This document shows, piece after piece, positions 36,300 to 47,469 of a stretch of DNA of 64,000 nucleotides; within the stretch, counting starts at the first letter, position 1, and each line of letters starts with the position of its first letter. This DNA comes from Cinnamomum chago (Eukaryota; Streptophyta; Magnoliopsida; Laurales; Lauraceae). The DNA lies in NCBI GenBank assembly GCA_038049695.1, contig CP142454.1, positions 17,678,501-17,742,500 of the forward strand, in the 5' to 3' direction. Under the pieces are notes generated by a model that made no database searches, was not told where the DNA came from, and saw only the letters and a list, made by a program, of their open reading frames with translations. The position numbers and the translations under genes are program-made.

Positions 36300-37730
36300 G
36301 TTAGGAATTTGAGGGTTAAAGATCTTTTAGAAACTAATCGAAATTGGATTGTGGCAAAAAAAAATTAATAATAACAAATGTGTAATAAAATATTACAAGG
36401 ATATATATTCCTCGTAATAGTCGAAAGGATGTGGGAGTGTGGACCCACTCTAGAAGTGATGAAATCACTACCAAGTCTGCTTTTAAAATCTTAAGTAATT
36501 CTAATTCCAATGCCCATGTTTCATCTACAAAATGGAGGCATCTTTGGAGTCTGCCAGTTCCTCAAAAAACATCCTACTTTTTGGAAGGAGATGTCTTAGG
36601 AAAACCTTCTAAGTAAGAACCCTTCTCAAATCTAGAAACATGAATTTCTTATTTTAATACTTTATGCCCCATATGTGGTGGGCTGCATGGAGAACAAAAA
36701 ATTACTTTTCTATTAAGGGAATTAAAGTAAAGCCCAAGAGCATTATCTTGTTGACGAATAATATGACTCTTCTTCGTAGTCCTGTATAGAGTGATAATAG
36801 GCTCATGGAACATCCCTATCAATTTGGTTTTGAGAGTAGAGCTAATTGTTGGTGATCGAACACTCACGCGATTTATCATAGCACACAAATAATTACACAC
36901 AGACATAAAAAAAAATGTTACGTAGTTAGGCAAAACCGCCTACATCCATAGTGGAAAAGCAACGACTCACATATTTACTCTCTTAAAAAATCTAGAGTTA
37001 TATATTACATTGTATATGTTGGACCCAATCGACCACTTCGTTAAAATCGGAATACAAAACATAAACCCAAAATATATAATATATTCTCTAACCCTAGACT
37101 TAGAAGAGAGTCACATCAAAGTCGAGACGTGAGTTGTTTCTATGTGTCTCTTTTTGTATATAGGTTGATTGTCAATTACAGGTTTTGCACTTCCGAGTAT
37201 ACGGGCACAACTGCTTTCTTAGCCTCTAAAAAAGCCCCAATATAATGACCAAAATACCCTTGACCCTGAACCGGTCATGGACTAATCCAATGAATTACTC
37301 CGGAAAATCCGGAATACAAGATAGAAACCCGACGTGGATGCCCTCTTGTTCACAAACGCGCAGCAGGAGAAACTGCATTTGGATTTGCATTGCTCTCAAG
37401 AGACCTTTTTCTATTGTAGGGCCTACAAAAATGCCGAGGGTTTGTTCCCCCAAAGAAGCTGAAGTAGAGTGATCCTCTTTGCTTTAGACTCAATTAAAGG
37501 GCCTAGAGTTTCATGGATCATGCTTTGCCCTGATGCTCCAGGGGTTGTTAAAGCCATCAAGGGAGAGAAGAATTACATTTTTGATATTCATTCCCTTGCT
37601 GAAAATGGGGAGTCTTGGAACACTACGCTGTGGTCTGGGGATTGCGTGTTTCAATTTTTGTGTATATTTGTACAAGGCTTCTTTATCTATCCAAAATGGA
37701 TTATGCAATATCACATAAAATTGTCTTATT
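36300..37730 (+). mobile_element. LINE-type ORF2 C-terminal relic
   Basis: Broken plus-strand frames at 36300-36616 contain a KDVGVWTHSRSDEITTKSAF then KWRHLWSLPVPQKTSYFL sequence. This matches the pattern of the zinc-binding reverse-transcriptase domain at the end of plant L1 ORF2 (W..SG..S.KSAY...IW...VP.K..FFLW). Later frames to about 37730 are too decayed to name. Inactive. Confidence 0.5.
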
Positions 37731-38202
37731 AAAAATTCAATAGTGACTTTTTTTTTATATAATCTAATAAAGTTTCGTGATATTGTAATATTGTAATGAA
37801 GTTTCTTTATATCGAGAAAATAAAGCAGTAGGGAGAATCTCTGGGGAAAATACCTGGATTTTTGGTGGGTGGAAATCGATGACTAATGGTGACTGTAGAA
37901 GGAAAACCCCTTAATACTATGAAATCTTTTCTAAAAACATTTAAAAAAAAAAAACTCACAAACCCCAAAATGAAGACCCCGAAGCTTTCTTGCAGTGTAA
38001 TTTTCTGTAGTGCCCTCAATAAATAAAGGAGTAACCCACAAGCTTCTTGCAGTGTTATTTTCTGCAATGCCCTCAAAAAAGTTTCTCTCAAGCACAAATT
38101 TTCATCTGAATTCTGAACACAACTTATCTAGCTAGAAATGGGCAGATGGTCATATTAGAAATTCGTAGCAAGACCATGACTCCCCAAAAGATGGTATCCA
38201 AA

Positions 38203-38449
38203 TGACAAGGTTTAATTAGAGAATAATCTGTGTTCATTATGCACCAGCCAAGACATTTATATAGTAATACAAAGGAAGATTTTGGAGAGCGAAGATTTTG
38301 GAAAGCCTCACATTAGGCGTGAAAGGCTCCTAATCTTACCCAAAAATATGACCCTAATTCCATGCTAAAGATTAGGAAAATCCCCTAAATATCTTCAACT
38401 ACCTTAATATACCATAAGGGAAATTCAATCCCTAAAAATACGCCTAACA
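38203..38449 (-). repeat. 3' LTR of the copia element
   Basis: Minus-strand TGTTAGGCG...CA termini, 247 bp. By eye it differs from the 5' LTR at three bases (38207, and two adjacent bases at 38340-38341). Confidence 0.93.
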
Positions 38450-38460
38450 CCCCCCTTCAA
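38450..38460 (-). other. Polypurine tract of the copia element
   Basis: TTGAAGGGGGG on the minus strand, directly before the 3' LTR, the primer for plus-strand DNA synthesis. Confidence 0.85.
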
Positions 38461-39985
38461 GTTGGAGCATGTGGATCATAGATGCCCAACTTGGCAAGAA
38501 GAAAATCAAATTGGTGTTTACCCAAGGCCTTTGCAAAAATATCAGCCAACTGCACCGTCGTCAGAACATAAGAAGGAGCAAGAAGACCATCGTGAACGGC
38601 ATCACGAACGAAATGACAATCGACCTCAATGTGCTTCGTACGTTCATGAAAGACAGGGTTCTGTGCAATATGAATGGCAGATTGACTATCACAAAACAAA
38701 GGGATAGCCTTGGGGTGGTGTACACCTAAACTCAACAGGAGACCTTTTAACCACTTTAACTCACAAGTTATGGCAGCCATAGAACGATACTCTGCCTCAG
38801 TTGAAGATCGAGAGACCGTATGCTGCTTCTTTGTTTTCCAAGAAATAGGCGAATGACCCAGAAAAACCAACCATCCAGTGAGAGATCGCCTAGTGAGAGG
38901 ACAAGCCGCCCAATCCGAATCACACCAACCTTGTAAAGATAACTCGCTATCAGAATGAAGTAGAATACCTTGACCCGGAGAGCCTTTCAAATATCTAACA
39001 ACTCTTAGGGCGGCATCCCAATGTTCTTGTTTTGGCTCATGCAAGAATTGAGACAAGATATGAACAGAGTAAGCCACATCAGGTCGAGTTACAGCTAAAT
39101 ACACCAAACGACCTATCAACCGCCGATATGGCTCTGGATCCGTCAGATGCTGCCCATTTGCACGAGCTAAATGATGATTTTGCTCAATCGGAGAGGAAGC
39201 AGGCTTGGAACCTAGAAGACCAGCTTCGGTAATAATATCAAGAGTATATTTTCGCTGACAAAGAAACAACCCTGAAGAGCTACAAGCGACCTCAATTCCC
39301 AAGAAATAATTCAAAACCCCAAGATCTTTCATATGAAAACAGGAACTAAGATAGACTTTAAAAGCCTGTATTGCAGCGGAATCATTACCAGATATTATTA
39401 GATCATCAACATACACCAAAACATTGATTTGAATTGACCTTCGCGTATATGTAAAAAGAGAGTAATCAGAATAGGACTGTAAAAAACCATACCCTCTCAA
39501 GGCTGTCACAAGTTTTGCAAACCAACATCTAGGAGCTTGTTTCAAACCATACAACGATTTTCGCAAGCGACAAACCAAACCAGACTCATCAGAAATGAAA
39601 CCAGGAGGAAGTTTCATGTATACCTCTTCATCTAAATCACCATGCAGGAAGGCATTATGTACATCCATCTGATGCAATTCCCAATTCTTTGAAGCTGCAA
39701 TTGCAAGAAATGTACGAACAGTTACCATCTTTGCCACCGGGGCAAAAGTCTCATTGTAATCTATCCCTTCGGTTTGATGATTACCAAAAACAACCAATCT
39801 AGCTTTCAATCTCTCGATACTGGCATCAAACTTGTATTTGATTTTGAAGACCCATTGACTGCCAAGAGCCTTCTTCCCTGGAGGTAACTTTTCCAAGGTC
39901 CATGTACCAGAATCTTCCAAGGCACGCATCTCCTCCTCCATTGCACGACGCCACCCACTATCATTCATAGCTTCCAATAAAACTC
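38457..39985 (-). pseudogene. pol: Copia pol, reverse transcriptase and RNase H part
   Basis: This frame encodes copia-type reverse transcriptase and RNase H. SQWVFKIKYK and QMDVHNAFLHGDLDEEVYMK open the polymerase, the catalytic motif is YVDDLIISGN, and YSVHILSQF leads into RNase H with WCDSDWAACPLTRRSLTG and SRSSTEAEYRSMA. It ends a few bases before the polypurine tract. It is out of frame with the integrase part upstream. An ATG at 40019 opens the frame but is not a natural start. Without the frameshift it would be the C-terminal half of one polyprotein. Confidence 0.9.
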
Positions 39986-41724
39986 CGATGTTGCACAGAA
40001 AATTTGTCACAACTAACATAATGTGCTATAGGATAGGACGTACCTGAGGGAGATGGAGAAATTGGAACAGATGAAATTGGAGATGAACTTTTCTGGACTG
40101 CCGTATGGGTCACAAAATCTCGTAAAAGAACCGATGGAAACTTCTCTCTACACCCACGATCCTTATGCTCATCTGCCGAAGTTACCTCAAGATCAGAAAC
40201 CCCCCTTGTAGAAGACACCGGGGCTGTCCGTACAGAGGAGTCATGCGGTGTAGACATTTTGCCTACAAGCTGCGGACCATGAGGAGAGATGGTGGGCGAG
40301 ACAGCAACGTGAGGCTGCTGTTGTAAGGGTGGTGTTTCTTCCACTTCATCACCATCATAAGCCACAAAATACCCATTAATCCCCCTAGAATTATTTTCAG
40401 GTGGAGGAACAAAATTCACAGCCTCAACATCAATGTAGGGAAAAGCATTCTCAAAAAAACGTACATCACAAGACACAAAAAAAATCTGTGTGTCGAAATC
40501 ATATAAACACCAACCTTTTTTGCCAAAGGGATATCCCACAAACACACATTTCCGACTTCGACTAGCAAATTTATCACCCGTCGCCTTTTGATTGTGAGCA
40601 TAACACAAAGAGCCAAAGACACGGAGTTCACTAAATGAAGGAGAGTGACCAAAGAGGATTTCATACGGAGTCTTATTATTCAAGAGAGACGAAGGAGTTC
40701 TATTGAGAATATGAGCAGCAGCCAAAGCACATTCGCCCCAAAAATATATAGGTAACCCGCCTTGAAAACGAAAAGCCCTAGCCACATTTAAAATATGTTG
40801 ATGCTTTCTCTCGACCCTCCCATTTTGTTGAGGAGTACCCACACATGAAGTTTGAAACAAAATGCCATTTGCCAAAAAATAATCTTTTAAGCAAAAGAAT
40901 TCCGTTCCATTATCACTACGAACAATTTTTATGGTTTGGGAGAATTGGCGATCAATCATAGCAATGAAAGACATAAACGTATGAAAAACCTCCTTTTTAT
41001 CAATCAATAAATAAACCCACACTGCGCGGGAAAAATCATCCACTAAGGTTAAAAAATACCGAGCACCACAAGAAGAAGGCTCATCATAAGGCCCCCATAA
41101 ATCACAATGTACAACTTCAAAAATACGAGAGGTTTTATTTTCACTAATAGGAAAACTAGCCCTATGTTGTTTAGCACGATGACAAATTTCACATGCTTGA
41201 TTCAATTTACCCTTAGCATTGCGTAAAAAATGAAGCAACTTTACAATTGTCTCGGAAGGGTGGCCCAATCTGTTATGCCATAGGTCTAAGGACTTCGAAT
41301 GCTCTACCGAAACTGCTTGAACAGAGGTCCCCTCCCGAAGGTAGTAAAGTCCATCCCATCTTTCACCCGTTCCAATCACCTCCCTCGTTTGTCGGTCCTG
41401 TATAACACAAGAGTCAGAGTTAGAAATGACTTCACATTGTAAATTATCACTCAACTGTGTCACCGAAATTAAATTACAATTGAGCAATGGAACATAGAGA
41501 ACATTTTTGAGGATTATCTTGTCAGTCAGCTTGACAACACCCTCTTTCTTTGCAACTTTATTCTGACCATCTGGAAGACCAACATTGCAAGGAGTAACCT
41601 CTGCCACATCAGTGAGACATAACAAATTACCCGTGACGTGATGAGAGCACCCCGTATCAATGATCCACTTACCATTCAAACGATTTGGTTGAGGATGAGA
41701 GGAACCAAAAGCAGCCACTAATGC
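39961..41724 (-). pseudogene. pol: Copia pol, protease and integrase part
   Basis: The frame continues from gag after one TAG codon (41727-41725). The protease site is WIIDTGCSHHVTG. The integrase HHCC zinc finger runs from LWHNRLGHPS to CEICHRAK. The catalytic core has VHCDLWGPYD, VRSDNGTEF and NGRVERKHQ as its D, D and E positions. The frame stops at 39961, just after CDKFSVQHRSF, where a small deletion shifts it against the reverse-transcriptase frame. Two lesions therefore separate this piece from both neighbours. Confidence 0.9.
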
Positions 41725-42750
41725 CTACCACTGTTCAGCAGTGAAGCCAGGAATGATTGGAGCGGCTTGAGGGGGGGCAGCGGCAACCTGGCTGGGGGTA
41801 GCATTAGCCTTCACCGGCCCACGAGGCTTTGTTGATGCAGCATCAAACTTCTCACGAGCAGAACCTTTGGAGTCAGCCTTGCCATACCGTGCTACATACC
41901 AATCAGGAACACCATGAACATCAAAGCAAGTGGTGGAGTCATGCCCGGTTTTATGACAGTGAGTGCAAACCAAAGCTGCCTTGTTAGCACGATCCAGACA
42001 GGGTTTCAATTGAGACTCCATACGAACCGCAAACCCCGCAACTTCAGGTTTTTCTTCCTTGATTCGTGTGATACCTCGCACACGCTCCTCTTGAGAAAGA
42101 GTCTGAAGAGCTCTATTAAGGGATGGTAGAGGATCTTGAGACAGGAGATTGGAGCGAGTTGAGGCATAGTAATCAGAACAAAGACCGAGAAAGAATTGAT
42201 GGAGCCTATCTGCATCTCGCCGATCAGCATGTTGTTTTCCAACATTACAAGTACATTTTCCACATGTACAAGAAATAAGAGGCTCATGCTTGTCCAATTC
42301 ATCCCAAAGCACAGATAATTTGCTAAAGTATACAGAAACCAGCATAGTTTTCAATTGTTCTAAGCGATTAATGTCAGATTTTAATTGCTGAATTTTTGGG
42401 CCATTAGTGATGCAAAACCGTTCATGAAGATCGTCCCATAGACGTTTTGCATTGTCATAATTGGAAAGCATTGACTTTACCTCGGGATCAATTGTGTTGG
42501 TGAGCCAAGAAACGAGCATATAATGAATTGTAATCGAATCCTCCTTCGTTGCTGGCGGCGTGATGGCCGTGATGGAACCATCGAGAAAGCCGAACTTTCG
42601 TCTGGAGGAGAGCGCAACCATGATGGCATGTGCCCATTCATCAAAGTTATTTAATTTGAGGCGAACCGGAGTAATGAAATCACCGGGACAATCATGGGGA
42701 CCCAAGTAAAAGGGAGATGTGTGATCTAGTTTGAGGGGTGGTTCATCCAT
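41725..42750 (-). CDS. gag: Copia gag
   Basis: A 341-aa frame starting 30 bp downstream of the primer-binding site. It has the typical copia gag core (FDEWAHAIMVALSSRRKFGF, then RLWDDLHERF) and one zinc knuckle, CTHCHKTGHDSTTC (CX2CX4HX4C). It ends in a TAG codon that is in frame with pol. In most plant copia elements gag and pol are a single frame, so this stop is probably a lesion, though readthrough cannot be excluded. Confidence 0.9.
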   Translation of the reverse strand: MDEPPLKLDHTSPFYLGPHDCPGDFITPVRLKLNNFDEWAHAIMVALSSRRKFGFLDGSITAITPPATKEDSITIHYMLVSWLTNTIDPEVKSMLSNYDNAKRLWDDLHERFCITNGPKIQQLKSDINRLEQLKTMLVSVYFSKLSVLWDELDKHEPLISCTCGKCTCNVGKQHADRRDADRLHQFFLGLCSDYYASTRSNLLSQDPLPSLNRALQTLSQEERVRGITRIKEEKPEVAGFAVRMESQLKPCLDRANKAALVCTHCHKTGHDSTTCFDVHGVPDWYVARYGKADSKGSAREKFDAASTKPRGPVKANATPSQVAAAPPQAAPIIPGFTAEQW

Positions 42751-42779
42751 TGAAAGAAAAATTTAAGAGAAGCAAACCT

Positions 42780-42791
42780 GCTCTGATACCA
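42780..42791 (-). other. Primer-binding site of the copia element
   Basis: TGGTATCAGAGC on the minus strand, directly inside the 5' LTR. It is complementary to the 3' end of initiator methionine tRNA, the usual primer of plant copia elements. Confidence 0.92.
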
Positions 42792-43038
42792 TGACCAGGT
42801 TTAATTAGAGAATAATCTGTGTTCATTATGCACCAGCCAAGACATTTATATAGTAATACAAAGGAAGATTTTGGAGAGCGAAGATTTTGGAAAGCCTCAC
42901 ATTAGGCGTGAAAGGCTCCTAATCTTACAAAAAAATATGACCCTAATTCCATGCTAAAGATTAGGAAAATCCCCTAAATATCTTCAACTACCTTAATATA
43001 CCATAAGGGAAATTCAATCCCTAAAAATACGCCTAACA
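42792..43038 (-). repeat. 5' LTR of the copia element
   Basis: 247 bp, TG...CA termini on the minus strand, followed outside by the duplicated CCAAA. It should hold the element's promoter. Its outer edge is about 185 bp from the polyadenylation signal of the neighbouring His/Pro-rich gene. Confidence 0.93.
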
Positions 43039-43222
43039 CCAAACATACAACTTAGAAAATGAGAGAGGAAAATGGCAGCCAAATACAACTTAGAACAACA
43101 CAAATGCCTGTTAAGTGGTACCACCAAACACCATGACTAACAGAAAAGAAGAACAAAGAACAAACAAAGAAAAAAACATACAAATCATAGAAGAAGGAAG
43201 AGGAAACCAAAGTAGCTAGTGC

Positions 43223-43228
43223 TTTATT
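43223..43228 (-). terminator. Conserved AATAAA signal downstream of the His/Pro-rich gene at 43343
   Basis: The block AATAAAGCAC (minus strand) recurs 80-120 bp after the stop codon of all three open array members (also 47376-47381 and 53974-53979). It fits a shared polyadenylation signal. Confidence 0.6.
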
Positions 43229-43342
43229 TAATAACGCCCGTAGTAGACAATAGACATACACAACACGCAGCACACGGACTTGCAATACACTAAAAGTAGC
43301 TACTGCATATCATATCAACCTGTGTAGGCTTAGTTATGATCA

Positions 43343-43597
43343 TCAACAGTGACGAGGTGGACCGCCATGAGGTCCACCTGGGCCTCCATGAGGTCCCCCT
43401 GGGCCTCCATGAGGCCCGGGTGGGCCCGGCTGAGGTGGCCCATGGTGCGGAGGGCCATGCGGTCCAGGTGGGCCTGGTGGAGGTGGCTCGTGAGGCGGAG
43501 GGCCATGCGGTCCGGGTGGGCCCGGAGGAGGTGGCCCATGGTGCGGAGGGCCGTGTTGATCTGGGGGAGGTGGGCCATGATGGGGTGGACCATGCAT
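43343..43597 (-). CDS. Small His/Pro/Gly-rich protein, array member 1 (84 aa)
   Basis: I do not recognise the family. The protein is built almost entirely of HGPP, GPPGPHGPP and PHGGPGG repeats, with 15 His in 84 residues and a single Cys at the end. No hydrophobic stretch or signal peptide is present, so it should be soluble and disordered in cytosol or nucleus. The minus frame is favoured because codon third positions vary (GGC/GGG, CCA/CCC/CCT) while the amino acids repeat. It also has a TATATATA at 43701-43708 upstream and an AATAAA downstream, and its start (ATGCAT) is conserved in the two paralogues. Dense His-Pro repeats suggest metal binding, but that is inference. Confidence 0.65.
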   Translation of the reverse strand: MHGPPHHGPPPPDQHGPPHHGPPPPGPPGPHGPPPHEPPPPGPPGPHGPPHHGPPQPGPPGPHGGPGGPHGGPGGPHGGPPRHC

Positions 43598-43700
43598 CTT
43601 CTCCTTCTTCTTCTTCTTTCGACCACTGCTAGTAATCTCCTTTGCTTGTTGGTATTGTCACCGTTGGGACTTGGGAGGGCTTGGAGTGGTAGACTGGTAG

Positions 43701-43708
43701 TATATATA
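43701..43708 (-). promoter_or_regulatory. Shared TATA box upstream of the His/Pro-rich genes
   Basis: TATATATA lies 66-104 bp upstream of the start codon of each open member: 43701-43708, 47780-47787 and 54911-54918. Each is preceded on the plus strand by TGGT or TAG-type sequence and followed by AGAG, so the block is conserved beyond the box itself. Confidence 0.6.
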
Positions 43709-43835
43709 GAGCTCTAAGGAGGGCTGAGATGTTTAAGCACGAGAGCTGTATTCCCCACCAACCATTCAAGGCTACTTTTTTAAAGAATGCATTTTCTGTG
43801 GCCGTTACTTCACGTGCTCCACGCCCAAGCAGCAC

Positions 43836-44610
43836 CTATGGTTTTTTTGGGCCACACTCATTTTTCATATTTCAGTTTTTGAGTTGGGTTCAATTCGCTT
43901 CTTCCTATCTGATCCTATCTGATCATCGATAATTGGGTTTAGTTTGGGTTGAGCTCGTTCTTACTATCCAACTTGACGATTCACAGTATGACCTGAAACC
44001 CAACTCAACATTTTAATTAATGGTTGAGGCTCTTTTAACTTCTACGCTGCATTCAAGTTGACATTTTGGCTAAAGTATTGAACCTGGCCTGGTTAATAAA
44101 TGAGTTAGATTGGATAAAGTGTATGCGTATTGACTAAGGTATTCAACATACATGTCGTAGGAGAGCATCTTTCACCTTTCTTATGAGAGATAGGATGAGA
44201 TCTTTACATTTAAGTTGTTAACTTTGGATATGGATATGAGGGCCTACATGCTATCTCTTGTGAGAGATGATATATATATATATATTTGATTTTGGAAAGT
44301 ATTAAAAAAACCACATCCATATTAGGTCCCACGACTGGCTTAATAAAATCAGAATTTTAAATTTGATTGACTGACAACCCATGCAGATGGGTTCTCACTT
44401 CCTATTATGGGAGATGGGTTCTCACTTCTTAATATGGGCTGGAGTAATACACGGCAGGCCCATTGAATGATATAATGCTGATAGCAATATTAAAAGCAAA
44501 TTTGTGAAGTCGGATTGCTAAGGTCGGCACTGACAAACAAGAAGTCTAGTCCGCTGTCAAAGGACATTGGTGTGTGGCCCACCTTTGTGTAGGATGATGA
44601 GGATCGGGAA
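43836..44610. other. Spacer between array members, no gene
   Basis: AT-rich, with a short TA repeat at 44271-44284 and two copies of a GATGGGTTCTCACTT motif near 44387 and 44412. Nothing coding is seen. Confidence 0.4.
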
Positions 44611-44730
44611 GAGGATCCCCACCCAAGGAGTGCCACATATGGGGGAATGCTCTCCTCCAGCTTAAAAGAAAAAAAATTACTTGTGATGTGGCTCCCTTTC
44701 ATTGGTCCAAATAGGGTTGGGATCCTAATC
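44611..44730. mobile_element. Foldback element, GGATCC family, diverged copy
   Basis: GAGGATCCCCACCCAA faces TTGGGATCCTAATCC, and inner CCACATATGGGG faces GATGTGGC. It is shorter and more decayed than its relatives at 35472 and 46183. Confidence 0.4.
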
Positions 44731-46169
44731 CGGAGTATCGGGTGGATCAAGATTTCACTTCCTGCCAAAATATCTGTCATCATTGGTCGGTCCTGTAGAA
44801 TTCAGCTTTTTAAGAAGTGAAAGGTCCACTCACTAAAAGATGTGGCTCTGGTTTTCGATCTGTTCTGTCAGACAAGCAAAAAGTTGATTGGGTCCTTGCC
44901 CTCACCTCCACTTTGAATGGGTTCAAACTTCAACCAAGGTCCCTATCACGGGTCCCACCCACATCAAATGTACCCTCTCTCGAACATGTGAACATGAGGA
45001 GCTGGCTCGACAATGTGCTGCTTGATTTGTCTCTCGCCTAATTGGCGCTTATGAGCCGAGCTCAATCGAGGCATCATTTGGCTCAACTCAGGTTGAGCCT
45101 GGGCTGTTCAGGCGGGTGCTGCAATGAGTTGAGCCTGGGCTGTTCAGGCGGGGGCTGCAATGAAAATTAAAATAATTTTTCACTTGGTTGTAGAATCCTC
45201 TCCTCGCACAAACCTACATGCATGACAAAATTAAGGGAGGAATGGGGACGGCCCCCCCTCTAAACTTGAGCCGGATCCTAAGAGGGTTTATACCATAGTA
45301 ATTATAATTGATCCACTCATGGTCACCATGGGTCAAAATTCAAAACCCTTGAGAGGATTCTAACTCACGAATTTTTATAAAAACCTTTTAAGATGATGGG
45401 TTTTCGATAACTTCCTTGCGCGCGGCGCCACTGTTTTATGTTGTTATGGGGGAAGAAGTTTCTGACTGACCTGTGAAATCAAGTCTAAACCAAGCCAATT
45501 AATTTGGGGGCGCGGGTTGAATCATTTTACTTCCAAGTTAACAGGTTTTAACATCCTTTAGTTACACTGATTTACCACCTTCATCCTGATTGAGAAGCGG
45601 ATCAGGGTAGGGTAGAGTCCATACTTTTTTACTCGACCCATGCATCCAACCCCAACCTGAAACATTGCAAACTAACCTGAGTACTGACATGGTAATTTTG
45701 AGTGTAGGTTTCTACCTCTGGTTTGGGTTTAGGTTGGCATTTACAACGAGATTAATAAAGTGGCCAAATCGATCTGACAAATGCATGCTACTTGCAGAGG
45801 ACAGGATTACATTCCAAGTCATGGTAGTCATGAGTTTGAATGGACTAGCTTGTAGGATGTCCCTTTATCTCCTCGATCTTGATTGGATATGGATAGGATT
45901 AATCTTGATGGCAGACCTGTATTTGTTGGCTCATATCCAATAATTCACTTTCCACATGCTGGGTACATGGGAATTGCTTGGGAGATAGGGTATGGATCAT
46001 AGATGAGCTGCCTTCTATGATAAAATGAGTTTTTGCATGTCATTTTCATAATGCACTACAAAGTGCTTCATATTTTAAGAGGGTTATTTTGACTCCTTAC
46101 AGGGGTGGGCCATTGTCCAATCAAATGATAAGCATCAACTTAGCCATCTTGCATATATTTGGTTTTTGC
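44731..46169. other. Spacer with a short tandem repeat, no gene
   Basis: At about 45080-45165 a ~41-bp unit (TTGAGCCTGGGCTGTTCAGG and following bases) occurs twice. The remainder holds no recognised gene or element. Confidence 0.5.
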
Positions 46170-46182
46170 CCAAAAATTAATG

Positions 46183-46344
46183 GTGGAAGAGGATCCCCTG
46201 TTTGGAGGGGATCCCTATTTAGACGAAACAAGGCCGTGACATGCGGGATGAAGGAAAGAGAAAGTTTTTCCTTTGTCCCCACGTGGTGGCCCCTGTTTTG
46301 TCCAAACCAAAATCTCTTGTTTCGGCGAAACTGGGGATCCGGAT
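46183..46344. mobile_element. Foldback element, GGATCC family, with target duplication
   Basis: GGATCCCCTGTTT-type left end faces AAACTGGGGATCC at the right, with an internal CCCACGTGG palindrome. CCAAAAATTAATG stands on both sides (46170-46182 and 46345-46357), a direct repeat that fits a target duplication of up to 13 bp. Confidence 0.7.
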
Positions 46345-46473
46345 CCAAAAATTAATGTATTGAATTTCTGCATTTATGGCCAGTATGATCTAGACCTTTC
46401 ATCATCATGGATAGACCATACCCCTGCAACCCACCCAGATTGAATGACAGCCATAAATCAAAAGAAATGAAAA

Positions 46474-46772
46474 GGGCAATGCAACACATGGCATGTTGGA
46501 GGGGGCTCTCTCCCTACAAAATACATTTGGGGATGTGGGGTTCGCCATCTACCAAGATTACTGAATCTTAATCACACACTGCTAATTCAAACCAAGGCAT
46601 AATTGAAAGCGCAACAAATTTGTCACTATCCGGAAAGAGATGCAACACAAAGCATCTTGGAGGGGCCTCTCTCCCTAGAGAGTACATTGGGGGAGGAGGA
46701 GGGTTAGCCATCTAACAAGATTACTGGATTTTAATCATATTCTGCTAACTCAATCTAAGGCATAATTGAACA
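46474..46772. repeat. ~165-bp direct tandem repeat
   Basis: Two diverged copies (about 46474-46605 and 46638-46772) share ATGCAACAC, CTCTCTCCCTA and CAAGATTACTG blocks and end in GGCATAATTGAA. Non-coding. Confidence 0.7.
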
Positions 46773-47469
46773 ATTGTGAGTTTATATTCATTCATATTTG
46801 ATAGTCATAACTATAATCATATACCATTTAATTGGCCGACCTTTATATTTGAAAAAGATATATTAGATTTTTTGAAGATCTTTTATTCAATTATACTAAT
46901 GCACTCTATATTGTATTTTAGATCCGGCACTGAAACCAAATACCACTTTTTAAGTTGAATCCAAATTCGGATACAACATGACATGGATTCTGTATCAGAT
47001 CTGGATCCAAATCCAAACTGACTGTTCCCGGTCTGAATCCACCATGCTTCTACCCCAGATCCAATCCATTTGCATATCTAATCAGCCTATATGAATATAA
47101 ATTAAAACTGAAAACTCCATTTTAGAATTGATCTTTGTAGTTAGACCGTGACCCATCAAAGATGGAACACAAACACATTAAAAACTACTTAAACTGGTAT
47201 TTATGGGTTCAGTAATATTTAGATCAAGGTGAAGAAAAATATGTTACAGCTGAGTACAAACATAATCCATTGAACACTCAGACTAATATAGACACAGACT
47301 CACCGAAAAAGAGATGGAAATCATCTAATCACTCAAACCATGAGAGAAGGAAGTGCATCCCAAACTACATACTGCTTTATTTAGCCACATATGTGTACAT
47401 GTAGCAGATAGAGTAAGCAGCAGATCATAACAACCACTGTGGGCTGAGATGAGTATTTACGATCATCGA

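Larger units (their letters stand above)
38203..43038 (-). mobile_element. Near-intact Ty1/copia LTR retrotransposon, 4.8 kb
   Basis: Two 247-bp LTRs flank gag and pol in copia order (protease, integrase, reverse transcriptase, RNase H) on the minus strand. CCAAA is duplicated at both outer edges (38198-38202 and 43039-43043). By eye the LTRs differ at three positions, so the insertion is young. Coding is broken by a stop between gag and pol and by a frameshift before the reverse transcriptase. The short LTRs and single-frame layout suggest the Ale/Retrofit or a similar small copia lineage. It lies between the broken and first open members of the His/Pro-rich array. Confidence 0.95.
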
